In this document: positions 36,583-46,770 of the stretch, in pieces
How positions within the stretch are numbered: position 1 is the first letter of the stretch
Layout of the letters: each line of letters starts with the position of its first letter
Origin: Begonia masoniana
Lineage: Eukaryota > Streptophyta > Magnoliopsida > Cucurbitales > Begoniaceae
DNA: 64,000 nucleotides
Direction: 5' to 3'
Assembly: GCA_022432975.1 (NCBI GenBank)
Contig: CM039514.1
Span: 12,632,810-12,696,809 of the forward strand
Notes under the pieces: model-generated
Told to the model about the DNA's origin: nothing
Databases searched by the model: none
The model's input: the letters and a program-made list of their open reading frames with translations, nothing else
Program-made: the position numbers and the translations under genes

Positions 36583-36771
36583 AATGGGGGAGAATACCGA
36601 TGATTGATACTTTTTGATCATTGTTTGATATTCTGATGGCATGTATTAGATTAATCTGTGAAATCTGGATATGATAGTCTTGAAGTATGCATTTGCTATG
36701 GTGGAGCTAAGACTATGGGGGAGTTATATTTAATCAAATGTATAGGTTGTCATCATCAAAAAGGGGGAGAT
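36583..36771 (+). promoter_or_regulatory. Repeated polypurine motifs before Sirevirus 3' LTR
   Basis: GGGGGAG occurs at about 36586, 36717 and 36763; the last copy, AAAAAGGGGGAGAT, abuts the 3' LTR and is the functional PPT candidate. Multiplied PPT-like motifs before the 3' LTR are a described Sirevirus hallmark. Confidence 0.8.
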
Positions 36772-38203
36772 TGTTGACTTAATTAATGTTTAAGTCTAAA
36801 TATGTTTTTGATGATGTGTTTATATGCACGTAAAATAATTTGATTATGATTATTGAATGAGAATAATGATTTATGCATTTGTTATTAATCTGTTGGAAAT
36901 ACCCTTATTAAGGGTATTTTAGTATCTAATGCATGTGATTAAGTGTACAGGGCTGAAATGTGTTAAACAAAATAACTAAGTCCACCGGTCTAGTTGAAAA
37001 TAAGTCCACCGGTCATGTGTGAAAAGAAGTCCACCGGTGAAATTAAATATTAATAAAATAATGAGTTCACCGGAGGCTGAAAGTAAAAGAAGAAGTCGTT
37101 CAGTGACTAAGTCCACCGTTCGCTAGACGACAAGGCGGATGAGCAAATTGAAGAACTCCACCGCCCGCTAGATGACAAAAGCTGATGTCTTCGAAGATTA
37201 AGTCATCCGATGGTTTTAAGAACTGCTTCATCCGATGGCGTTTAACGCTGAGTCTACCGATAGGAAAACGACAAAAGGCGAAGCTATTAATGACTATGTC
37301 CTCTGGTCACTAAACGACAAAGGCGGATGACTCCAACAAATTCTCTTCCGGTCACTAAACGACAAAGACGGAAGACGTCTAAGATTTAATCATCCGACAG
37401 TGTTTTTAAAGTTTCATCATTCTATACCGGTTCAAGCATTAGAAGCTTACTCATCCGATGCCGGTTCAATATTTTTCAGTTGCATCATCCGATGGCGGTT
37501 CAAGACTACAAATCAGCTTTGTCTTCCGCCAGAATTCAAATAAATCGCGAAGCTACAGTGACGTCGTTTTCAAGCTTTAACTTCATAACATTTATGGCGA
37601 CGACGACTTACAACTACAATCGGCAACGGCTACCTGAAATTGTACGAAAGCTCTCCAACGGTAACAAAGTTTCTATTATTGGACAAGGAGCATTGAAGTC
37701 AAGTCGATTCTGAAGACAGAGTATTTAAGCCGAGGTTAGAGCACAAAGATACAACTTTTGCAAATTGAATTCCTGAGTCCTAGCTAGCGAAATTATCATA
37801 CTTTGTCTACCTCTCTCTATTCGAACTTGAGATTCAGATCCTGTGAGAGAGTAGTTTTGTGCAAAACTTTACAAACTCAAAATTTGTGTAAGGCAGTGGA
37901 GACGCCCGTAAAGTTCAATCCTGTATTGTGTAAAAGGCTTTGGATCGACGCCCGAAAGCTCGATCAGGATTTCTCGTTGAGGAGAAGTAAGGAATCTTCA
38001 AGGGGGAGCCTTGGAGCGTGGACGTAGGCAGTTTGGCCGAACCACGTAAAAATACTGGTGTCAAAATTTCTCTCTCTCTCTCTTTACATTATTTGATTAC
38101 TTGTATTAAATCTATAAGTTTAATCAAGGAGAGAAATTAGGTTGACTCGTAATTAAAATTAAAAAGTCTAATTCACCCCCTCTTAGACAATACCGATCCT
38201 ACA
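36772..38203 (+). repeat. Sirevirus 3' LTR, 1432 bp
   Basis: Starts TGTTGACTTAATT and ends CCGATCCTACA. It carries motifs CACCGG, CATCCGATG and GGTCACTAAACGACAA. The overlap with the 5' LTR differs at only about ten sites by eye, so the insertion is young. Confidence 0.94.
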
Positions 38204-38984
38204 GTGCGTTTAAGCTATCGGACGATGGAAGTGTTATTTTGTCATCTAGTGATTGGTAGATGTAGTGCGTTTAAGCTATCGGATGATGAGAGTGTTATTT
38301 TGTCGTCTAGTGATCGATAGATGTAGTGCGCTTAAGCTATCGGATGATGAGATGTCAAATTGTCGTTTAGTGATCGGTATGAGTAGTGTATTAAAGTTAC
38401 CGGATGATGAAGATGTTATTTTGTCGTCTAGTGACCGGTATGTGTAGTGTATTGCTGATGCTGAACGAGGTTAAATGAACCACGAGTGATGCACGTGCCC
38501 ATCGGATGATATCTCCTATCTAGTGAAGTTTTAAAGGGTCACGTGTTAAACTCGTGCTTTACGGAAAATGTCCTCTATTAGGCGGTGATAAGTGAGTCAC
38601 GCGAGTTTCACGTGACGAATCGGATGATGAAATCTTTCTCTACCAGAAGATGTGAACTCCATGCTTGTCGTTTAGCGACCGGCAGGAGTAAGTAATTAAG
38701 TATAGAAATTTGTTGGGGTATGATCGGCAGATGCAAGTTTATTTCTCCATCGGTAGGTGCAGCTCAAGAGCTAAAGTCTTTTATCGGATGGAGCATTTTA
38801 CCCTGCCCGCCGGCAGATGTATAATGTACTCCTCTGCCCAGCGATGCCTATTGAATCGTGCATGACATCTTGAGCTAAGTTGTTTCAAAAAATATATTAC
38901 CAAAAATGAATAGAGTGTGAGTAATAAGAATTAAATGATTAAGAAAGTCATGAATTTTGTGACGATCCTTCTGGGGTCGTTACA
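38204..38984 (+). repeat. G2 3' LTR, last part
   Basis: Resumes with about four diverged 61-bp-type units (38204-38460), then matches 19580-20121 of the 5' LTR and ends GGGTCGTTACA before the AAAGG duplication. Confidence 0.93.
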
Positions 38985-39753
38985 AAAGGCTAAGGATTTA
39001 AATGTACGTGTACGACTCATCCACCACATGATTACGTACAATCTTTTACCAAGAGATGGACATAGAGATCATATTAGTGGGATGGATCTCTATGTTTTGT
39101 ATAAAATCTTTCGAGGAGAATCATTTAATGTTGGGTACGTAATTTTGAAACGGATGCTGCAAGTATTCTCCAACCCGGCCAAGTCCTTACCCTTTAATCT
39201 TCTTCTAATGAAGATTTTTGAGGTCAATAGTATCCAAATTCCTAGGTCAGCAACTCGATTACCTTTGAAGAAAACTGACATCTACACCACTTCCTCTCTA
39301 GCAAGAATGGGGATAGTACTCAATGCGACTGAGGAGTGGATTTTCAAAGGAGAACAAGCTGGAGCTGGTGCATCTGGGGCTGGGGCTGAACCCTCATATA
39401 TGGAAATTGACGAGGGTGGTAACGAGCAAAGACAAACTACCGAACCCCCATCCAATGCATCTAAAGGAAGTTTCTCTCACCTTGAGGAAATGGTCAACAC
39501 TTTGGAGGCAAGTATAGCTAGCATTGGCACAACTTTTGACTCCTTTCAGAACGTGATTCTCGATCGCTTTGATCAGATGGAAGCTCGGATGGATGCTCAG
39601 ATGGACGCGATGGCAGATGAACTCCATGAAGAATTCAATGAGGTTCACCAGCATCTTTATTATCTTCAAGATTATTGGGATGGCATAATATACCCTCCAG
39701 TCGATCCTCCAGTCGATCCTTTTGACGATCCATGTTACTCTCCATCTCAGTGA
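38985..39753 (+). pseudogene. C-terminal half of split ORF related to Sirevirus ORF3
   Basis: Continues the frame of 16123-16651 from the target-site duplication to TGA 39751. The KDLNVR and YNLLPR segments and the FNLLLMKIF block resemble those in the ORF at 34136-36490. A Gly/Ala-rich linker, a Met/Asp-rich coiled-coil-like region (about 39470-39670) and a Pro/Asp tail (PPVDPPVDP) follow. No stop codon or frameshift is seen in either half apart from the insertion itself, so it was open when G2 landed. It is either a host-resident gene of this transposon-related family or the last ORF of an older Sirevirus. Confidence 0.75.
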
Positions 39754-39964
39754 CATTTTGTTTTTGTTTGTGTGCTTTTCATAGTTTATGAAAATTATAG
39801 TGAGTATGTAAATTGTAATTATTGAAATTTGAATGATTGAAAAATGAAAACTGAGTTACTTATTTTTGTACTTATCTATATCTGTTTAACTGTTTTGGAG
39901 TCAATTTTGCAATGTTTAAAATGAAATGTTAAGGACTGTAATTGCTTTTTTTATAATGTCAAAA
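39754..39964 (+). other. 3' flank of split ORF
   Basis: AT-rich, non-coding; leads into the GTCGACC array. Confidence 0.5.
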
Positions 39965-40460
39965 GGAGTGTCGACCAAAACTCACTAGGGTCGACCATTA
40001 AATGTGACAAATGAAAATAGAAATTACAGAAGCAATTCAAGTGTCGACCATAACTCACTGGGGTCGACCGTTAAATGTGACAAATGAAAACAGAAATTAC
40101 AGAAGCAATTCAAGTGTCGACCATAACTCATTATGGTCGACCATAAAGTGCGATAAATGAAAACAAAAATTACAGAAGCAATTCAAGTGTCGACCATAAC
40201 TCACTGGGGTCGACCATTAAATGTGACAAATGAAAATTCAAGTGTCGACCATAACTCACTAGGGTCGACCATAAAGTGTGACAAATGAAAACAGAAATTA
40301 CAGAAGCAATTCAAGTGTCGACCATAACTCACTGGGGTCGACCAGTTTTAATTGGTAAAACAGAGCCAACCCACTAGGGTCGACCAGTTTTAATTGGTAA
40401 AACAGAGCCAATTCACTAGGGTCGACCAGTTTTAATTGGTAAAAACTAAAACAGAGCCAA
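39965..40460 (+). repeat. Tandem array with GTCGACC words
   Basis: About five or six units of roughly 55-76 bases containing GTGTCGACCATAACTCACT and GGGTCGACCATTAAATG, then three shorter units of about 40 bases with GGGTCGACCAGTTTTAATTG. Each unit places two GTCGAC palindromes about 20 bases apart. Confidence 0.9.
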
Positions 40461-40895
40461 TTCCAACGGTAACATTAACAATGCAACGGTAAGTCGCTAA
40501 GATTCTGTGGCCGTTGCTCTCCCCCTTCACTAGTTCACTTCATTTTTTCTATAAAATTCTAATCCTCCCTTCATTTATTTTCACCTCAATCTCTCAATCT
40601 CTCTCACTTCAATTCATTTACTTATTTTACTATTCTTTATATTGCTCTTTTGTACTCTGCTATCTGCCTCTCTGTGATTCAAACCTTCAATAAGGTAAAA
40701 TTTAGTTTATTCTTTTTATATTTACAAAATTTTTAATTATATTTAATAATTATACATTTGTACTAACATACATTAATTTATTTTTGTAGGTTTCGTATAC
40801 TGTATAAGTGATCAATTCACACCATCCCATACAAGACATAAAATATCTTGTTGAAATTTGGTTCTGGTATCATTTATTTGAAATTATTTTTAATT

Positions 40896-42918
40896 ATGGA
40901 TCCACATGATTATAACATTGATTTTGACGATGATATTGAAGAAACTAGGGAAAATGCATTTTCAATAGGACAATCATCTGCACAAGCATCCACTTCCACT
41001 TCATCACCTAAAAAAAAAGAAACAAAACTTCTGAGGTATGGAAACATTTTGTAATGAAAGATATTAAAATAGGTGGAAAAATAGAATCTAGAGCTCAATG
41101 TAAATATTGTATTAAAAAGTATGCATATGTTTCTGGTAGTTCAACCACCTCACTAAATAGGCATTATCAAAAGTGTCATTTAAACGAGCAAGTTAGAGAT
41201 CCTACGCAAAGATTATTAAATGCTAGTGGTAGTGGCACTTTTATGTATTCACAAAATAAAATGGGAGAATGAATAGCAAAACTTGTAACACAATGTGAAT
41301 TGCCCCTAGCGTTTACTGATAGTGTTGAATTTGAAAATTTTATGAAAGAATATGCTACTCCTAACTTTAAACGTGTTCCTAGAAGTACTACTAGAAATGA
41401 TATCATTAAAATGTTTAATGATATGAAAAATGAACTAATTGTATTTTTTTCAAATGCTCCTTCAATGTCTATTTGTATCACGTCTGATTTATGGAGTGCA
41501 CGTAATTCTATAGGATATGTAGTTGTAACTTCTCATTTCATAGATGAATCTTGACAATTAAATAAAAGAATTTTAGGATTTCGTAATTGTGAATATCCCC
41601 ACAGTGGTATTACAATTTATAAATATATTGTTGCAATATTGTAAGAATATTCTATTTCTATGAAAGATAGAATATTTAGCATAACACTTGATAATGCTAG
41701 TGCTAATGATTCTGCTATTTCTCATTTTAAAAATTATTTTCAATTACATACTACTCACAATTCTATGTTTCATATGAGATGTGTTTGTCATATTTTAAAT
41801 TTAGTTGTTAAAGATGGTATGACATTTATTTCACCTCATATTGAATGAATTAGATCCGCAATTTCTTATATAATTGGATTTAATTCTAGGCAACAGGAAT
41901 ATAAAGATTTTTGTGAAGCTGCTCAACTTAAACCACGAAAATTAAAAACAGACGTAGATAATAGGTGGAATTCTACTTATTTAATGTTGGAAAATGCTAG
42001 GTCATATTGGCAAGTTATCTGTACTTTTATTAGTGAGAAAACTCAAAGTATTAATTTTGATAAATCTAGTTGCGACATAGCTAATATATTTCTTGATTTT
42101 TTAAAAACATTTTATGAGGCTACAAATGAATGTTAGGGAATTTATTATCCCACTCCTCATCTTGTTCTTCCAATTTTTATAAACTTAGTAGGCAATTTTG
42201 CTCAATATCGACGTATAGATGAATTTAGAGATATTCTTAATAAAATGGAAACAAAATTTAAAAAGTATTGGCTTGACATCCTCCTATTTTTTGTTATGCA
42301 TGTATAATGGACCCTAGATATAAGTTAAGAGGAGTATCTCTTATTGTTAATAAAATTTCTAATAATTTACAAACTCCTTCTTTATTTTCTATAGATCAAA
42401 TAGCTCATGGAATTACTAGTTTATATTCTTCTTATGAATCTAAATATTCAAATCTTAGTCGTTGTGTTTCTTCACATGCTGCTACTTTAAGTAGTAGTGG
42501 TGTTGTAGGTTCACAGTTTAATATTCATGATATTTGGAATGAATTAGACATAGATGCATATTCTAGTTCTATGCGAAATGAACTTGAAATTTATTTTGAC
42601 ACTAGATATCAATTTTCTCGAGAAGAAAATTTTGATATTTTAAATTGGTGGAAAATGTTTTCTACCACCTATCCTATTCTCTTTGTAATGGCACGGGATC
42701 TACTAACACCTCCGGTCTCAACTGTAGCATCGGAATCTGCTTTTAGTGTAGGGAGATGTGCGTATGATGATCGACGAAGACGACTTGCACCTGATCTTGT
42801 GGAGGCGCTTATTTGCATGAAGGATTGGAACGATGCGGTTACCAAAAACCAACAGAGAAACGACGAAATACTTGAAGAATTTCAAAATTTGGAAGTTCAA
42901 GAAGATTTGCTTTTGTAA
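40896..42918 (+). pseudogene. hAT-superfamily transposase, degenerate
   Basis: hAT transposases cut and paste DNA elements. From ATG 40896: acidic/Ser-rich N-terminus, frameshift near 41025, BED zinc finger with CKYC ... LNRHYQKCH (about 41098-41180), RNase H-like core with SICITSDLWSA (near 41468) and ITLDNASAND (near 41680), and a C-terminal hATC dimerisation region (about 42580-42830) with the NWWK and ASESAFSVG motifs. Stops at 41270, 41552, 41642, 41846 and 42134 and a frameshift before 42307 disable it. A 5' UTR intron may lie at about 40695-40789 (GTAAAA ... TTTGTAG). Terminal inverted repeats and 8-bp target duplications were not found with confidence. It resembles the BED zinc finger, RICESLEEPER-like group. 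Confidence 0.9.
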
Positions 42919-43079
42919 TTTTTTCATTTTGTAATTCATGATTGACGATTTAGAATTTTAGATGGATGCCAACGGGTTTTGTTGTAATTTTATAAGTTTA
43001 ATTTATACAAGTTTATAATGAAGATTATATTTTGTTTAGATATTTGTCTTTGAAGTTTAAATATATGTACTGAGTGATG
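42919..43079. other. 3' flank of hAT transposase
   Basis: AT-rich, non-coding; may include the element terminus, which I could not place. Confidence 0.4.
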
Positions 43080-43560
43080 AGCTAGAGCCAATCACTTGCC
43101 CCAAGTGGGGCGATTGATAGGCTCTTGTTAAAAAAAAATACAAGTCGAGAGCCGAGCAGTCGCCCCAAGCCGATGGATTGATCGGCTCTCGTTTAAAAAA
43201 ACACAGAACGAGAGCCCATCAGTCGCCCCAAGTGGGGCAATTCATAGGCGCTTGTTTTAAAAAAAATACATCGAGAGCTAAGCAGTCGCCCCAAGTGGGG
43301 CGATTGATCGGCTCTCGTTTAAAAAAAAAAATAGAACGAGAGCCTATCAATCGCCCCAAGGGGCGATTGATAGGCCCTTGTTTAAAAAAATATCGAGAGC
43401 CGAGCAGTCGCCCCAAGTGGGGCGATTGATCGGCTCTCGTTTAAAAAAAAAAACAGAACCAGAGCCCATCAGTCGCCCCATGTAGGGCGATTGATCGGCT
43501 CTTGTTTAAAAAAATTTAAACGATGGCCGATCAGTCTCCCCACGTGGGCGACTCATCGGC
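43080..43560. repeat. Tandem array of hairpin units
   Basis: Seven to eight units of about 56-66 bases. A typical unit has CGAGAGCC, then TCGCCCC, a 4-base loop AAGT, GGGGCGA, and GGCTCTCG, so each unit folds on itself with paired 8-base outer and 6-7-base inner arms. Units are separated by TTTAAAAAAA spacers. Confidence 0.92.
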
Positions 43561-43599
43561 TTTGGTTAAATAGAAATATAGAATGTTCTTTTATTTTAG

Positions 43600-44325
43600 G
43601 TTATCAGACTTCCCAAATCGGCAAATCCCACTTCCCAGACTCCCAGTTCCCCGAGACGGTGAGACCTCGACCTCGATTCCTGTCCCGATCAAATTGCCCG
43701 CCTGCCACTAACCCCTTCGATAACGCTGAAAACTCCAAATCTCCCTTCGCAGAGCCTCCCCTCCCCGACCCCGATTCCCGTCTCGATCAAATTGCCCTCC
43801 CGCCACTAACCCCTTCGACAACGCCGAAAACTCCAAATCTCCCTTTCGCAGCGCCTTCCCTCCCGTCAATCGGAGTATCGCAATTCGCACCACAACTTCG
43901 ACCTCGATGAATCCAGCTCAGTAAGTCTCACCATCCGACTAGTTATATTTCATAATTTAACTGAATATTATTCGATTAATTCGTATTAGTTTGGGGAATT
44001 TGGGTTGATTTTGATTGCTGAGGTTGGTTTGAGATACGAAAGTAATTGTGAACCAAGTTTTATAATTGTGCACACCACTAGTTTGACGAAATGTCTATGT
44101 GAGAATTCTAAGTTTAAAATATTGATAATTCTGTTGGAAGTTGTTGTTTATTTGGGTGTGTGGACTGTGGTGTTTAGTATTTGTATTTGTGTGAGAATTC
44201 TTAAGTTTAAAATATTGATAATTCTGTTGGAACTTGGAAGTTATCTGTAGGTTGTTTATTTGGGTGTGTCATGTGTGGTGTTTAGTATTTGTAATTGTAT
44301 TTGTGTTGTCACAGGTTAAAAAAAT
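43600..44325 (+). other. Putative 5' UTR and intron of the ORF at 44326
   Basis: A C-rich segment with a diverged tandem duplication of about 110 bases (43680-43850, each with TCCAAATCTCCCTT and CACTAACCCCTTCGA). A candidate intron follows, donor CTCA/GTAAGT near 43921 and acceptor TTGTCACAG near 44314, just before the ATG. Confidence 0.45.
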
Positions 44326-45075
44326 ATGCCGCCAAAACGTTTAAAAGCTTCTTCAAGCTCAAGCTCTCGAATCGATCACTCCTTCGTTAACTCTGAGGCA
44401 AGGAGATATTTCATGGATTTCATGGCGAAAAATAAACTTATTATATGCGAAATCCGATTTTCACCCGATCGGTATGATGGAGATATTTTAGACATGCTTA
44501 ATCAACGAAAATGGGAGAATCTTGCTGCATTAGGTGGTGATGCGAATGTAAGTATCGTTCGTGAATTCTACGCAAATTTGAAGGTATCCAATTCAGATAG
44601 TACAGTTGAAGTTCGTAAGAAGATCATCGACTTCTCTCCCGAGATCATTAATACTAAGTTTGGTTTGGAGAACTTATACGAAGATGATTATCATACCATG
44701 ATGGAAGAGGGACCAGATTATGACATGATCATACAAGAGATGGGACATCGAGGTTCACAGTGGGTTTATTCAATCGTCAACCGAGCTCAACTATTACACT
44801 TGATACTAAGTTGTCTCAACTGCTATGCTCAAGCTTGGTGCAGGTTTATCAGGGGAAATTTAATGCCTACGTCCCAGAGTTCAGAACTTACCAAAGACCG
44901 GGCAGTACTCCTCTACTGCATTCTCACTGGTCGCTCCATAAATGTCGGGTGAATTATCCATAATAATATCAGTGCATATCGCAAGGGTTCGACCACTGCT
45001 GGCCATATCCATCCCATCCTCATCACGCAACTATGCGCAGCAGAGAATGTCCTTATGAGCTTAACTGACGAGCCT
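44326..45075 (+). pseudogene. Putative plant transposon-type protein, broken
   Basis: From ATG 44326. Basic Ser-rich start, then a domain with VREFYANLKV and DFSPEIINTKFGL that I recognise from memory as the family called putative plant transposon protein. The frame continues past a TGA at 44950 into family-like sequence and a TAG at 45076, both fitting Trp codon loss. It weakly resembles the domain in the ORFs at 16123 and 34136 (FYANL followed by a Ser-Pro-Ile-Asn type segment). Function unknown. Confidence 0.65.
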
Positions 45076-45658
45076 TAGATCCAGCCACAACTTTATGTCT
45101 CTTCAAATATTTCAAGAATACCTAAGTGGCCATACAGGGAAACAGAAGTAATGTATCACTGACGAACCTGAGGAGGAGTTCTGACTATTTCAGAAAGGTC
45201 GAGTCCCCATCACACTCGTCTCTTCTGCCGCAAAACCCGGACTACAGTTCCCTCCACTACTTCTCTCATCGCCTTTCCTCTCTTCATTTCTTCTTCCTCC
45301 TCTTTTCTCTTTCATCTATTCTAGCTTTCTTTCTGCGCTTTCATCTATTCTGTTTCATCAAAGTTCTTCACGGAGATGCCTTCTTGCTCCTCTCCTGCTG
45401 CTATTGCCGGATGTAAGAGTGGCTCTTGAGTTTCCGATATTCTTCAGCGTTCCTGCTCTGCTTTTTTCTTTTTTCTTCTTCTTGTTTTTTGTTTTTATCT
45501 TGCATCCCGTTCCTGGTAAGTTTGAGGTTCATCTGATACTAACCTCGTGCTTTTCGGCTGAAATGGACAAGTCTAGGCCTAGGCAGAGGAAATTATTCGT
45601 GTACCTTTACATCCTCAATATTATTGGTTGATAAAAAAGTTTCATTTCTGTATTCTCT
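45076..45658. other. Pyrimidine-rich spacer
   Basis: Mostly T/C-rich low-complexity DNA (45230-45500). It resembles a UTR or promoter, but no gene is supported. Short frames at 45126 and 45404 have no recognised content. Confidence 0.5.
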
Positions 45659-46236
45659 GTTCAATGTGTAAAACCGGTTTGGTTTGGTTTGTATCGGTTT
45701 TGTAACACCCGGTTTCATTGAACTATTTATTTTACTAACTTGCAGTGGATGTTTTATAGATGATATTGGGAGGAATTACTGATTAGGTTAATGAAGGAAT
45801 AAGTAAGGGCATTTTAGTAATTATAAATTAGTAGTGAATAACCTATTTAAAGAAGAATTTATTGAGGTTCAGCCGCCACTGTTTATTCTCACTCTCGGTT
45901 TTTAGCTCAACTTAGCAGAGCTCCCCAGGCGACTTTCTTCCCGATTCCTTTCTCCAATCTAGTTGAGTTCTACCTTGATTTCTTACTAATTTAGTGACTA
46001 AGGATGATTGAGTGGAGATTGTGGATACGTATTTTGTGATTTACCATGAATGAGAGTAGATTTGGGTTTAGTGTAGAATTTGGGAATGCTCAATGAATAG
46101 AAGTCCCAACTGTCCGCTTAAGTTTTCTGAATGCCTTAGAATGAGGATTAGTAAAGATTGACTTAATGCTCTGTTTATGGTTCTAGGTGAGCAATTCCGA
46201 AGCAATTCCTAACCGAGTATTCACCAGGAATCCAGG

Positions 46237-46753
46237 TAAGTAAAGTATGGTTGTGCCTTCGGGCCTACATCTCAAAATAGTAGGATTTTGTTTACTTGAA
46301 TGTGTCTGTATGTCATGCATCATATTTTAAAAGTATACGAAAATGAATTTGAATGCATGTTGGCATGGTAAGGAATGAACATAATGCCCTTACTACTAAT
46401 TGAATCAGATTTACTGTTAAGGGAAATAATCCGCCCCTTAATGAGACAGTGGATATTTAGACTTTGGGAAACTTGATCCGCTTCCCATCGAACAGGGGGA
46501 TCAGAAACAGCTATGTGAATCAGATTTACTGTTAAGGGAATTAATCCGCCCCTTAATGAGTCAGTGGATATTTATATTTTGGGAGAAGTGATCCAACTCC
46601 CAATTTCACAGGGGGATCAGATCAGAAACAATGCATATGCAACTGAGATGAGAAAGTAGAAACTGCATAATTAGGAATTTATGTTTCAGCATTACATTAC
46701 ATTATTGTTTTACTTACTTAGCATTAGGCTAATAGATGAGTTTTGTGATGTAG
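46237..46753 (+). other. Predicted leader intron 2 in solo LTR A
   Basis: Donor CCAG/GTAAGT, branch-like TTACTTAGC near 46713, acceptor GATGTAG. The mini-exon before it starts after GTTCTAG near 46187. The intron 1 donor is not recognisable here. Confidence 0.45.
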
Positions 46754-46770
46754 GTGAAGAAGTGACAGCA

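Larger units (their letters stand above)
27854..38203 (+). mobile_element. Ty1/copia Sirevirus-type element with third ORF
   Basis: Order: truncated 5' LTR, PBS, gag, protease-integrase-RT-RNase H, a third ORF, repeated polypurine motifs, 3' LTR. Integrase before RT defines Ty1/copia. A long gag with two zinc knuckles, an ORF in the env position and repeated GGGGGAG motifs fit Sireviruses. It sits in the 3' LTR of G2. The left end is deleted, so no target-site duplication can be shown. Confidence 0.93.
16652..38984 (+). mobile_element. Ty3/gypsy element G2, Tekay/Del-like, carrying a nested Sirevirus
   Basis: The ends are TGTAACAACC and GGGTCGTTACA. It is flanked by a perfect 5-bp target-site duplication AAAGG (16647-16651 and 38985-38989). 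It interrupts an ORF. Its 3' LTR was later invaded by a Sirevirus at 27854-38203. Without that insertion and the 13-bp satellite expansion it would be about 10-12 kb. Confidence 0.95.

Noticed and set aside
43178..43910. ORFs over the hairpin array and the C-rich repeat
   Set aside because: They translate repeat units and a tandemly duplicated UTR-like segment; no homology is recognised.
45126..45631. Two short ORFs rich in Phe, Leu and Ser
   Set aside because: They come from pyrimidine-rich low-complexity DNA, with no splice partner or domain identified.
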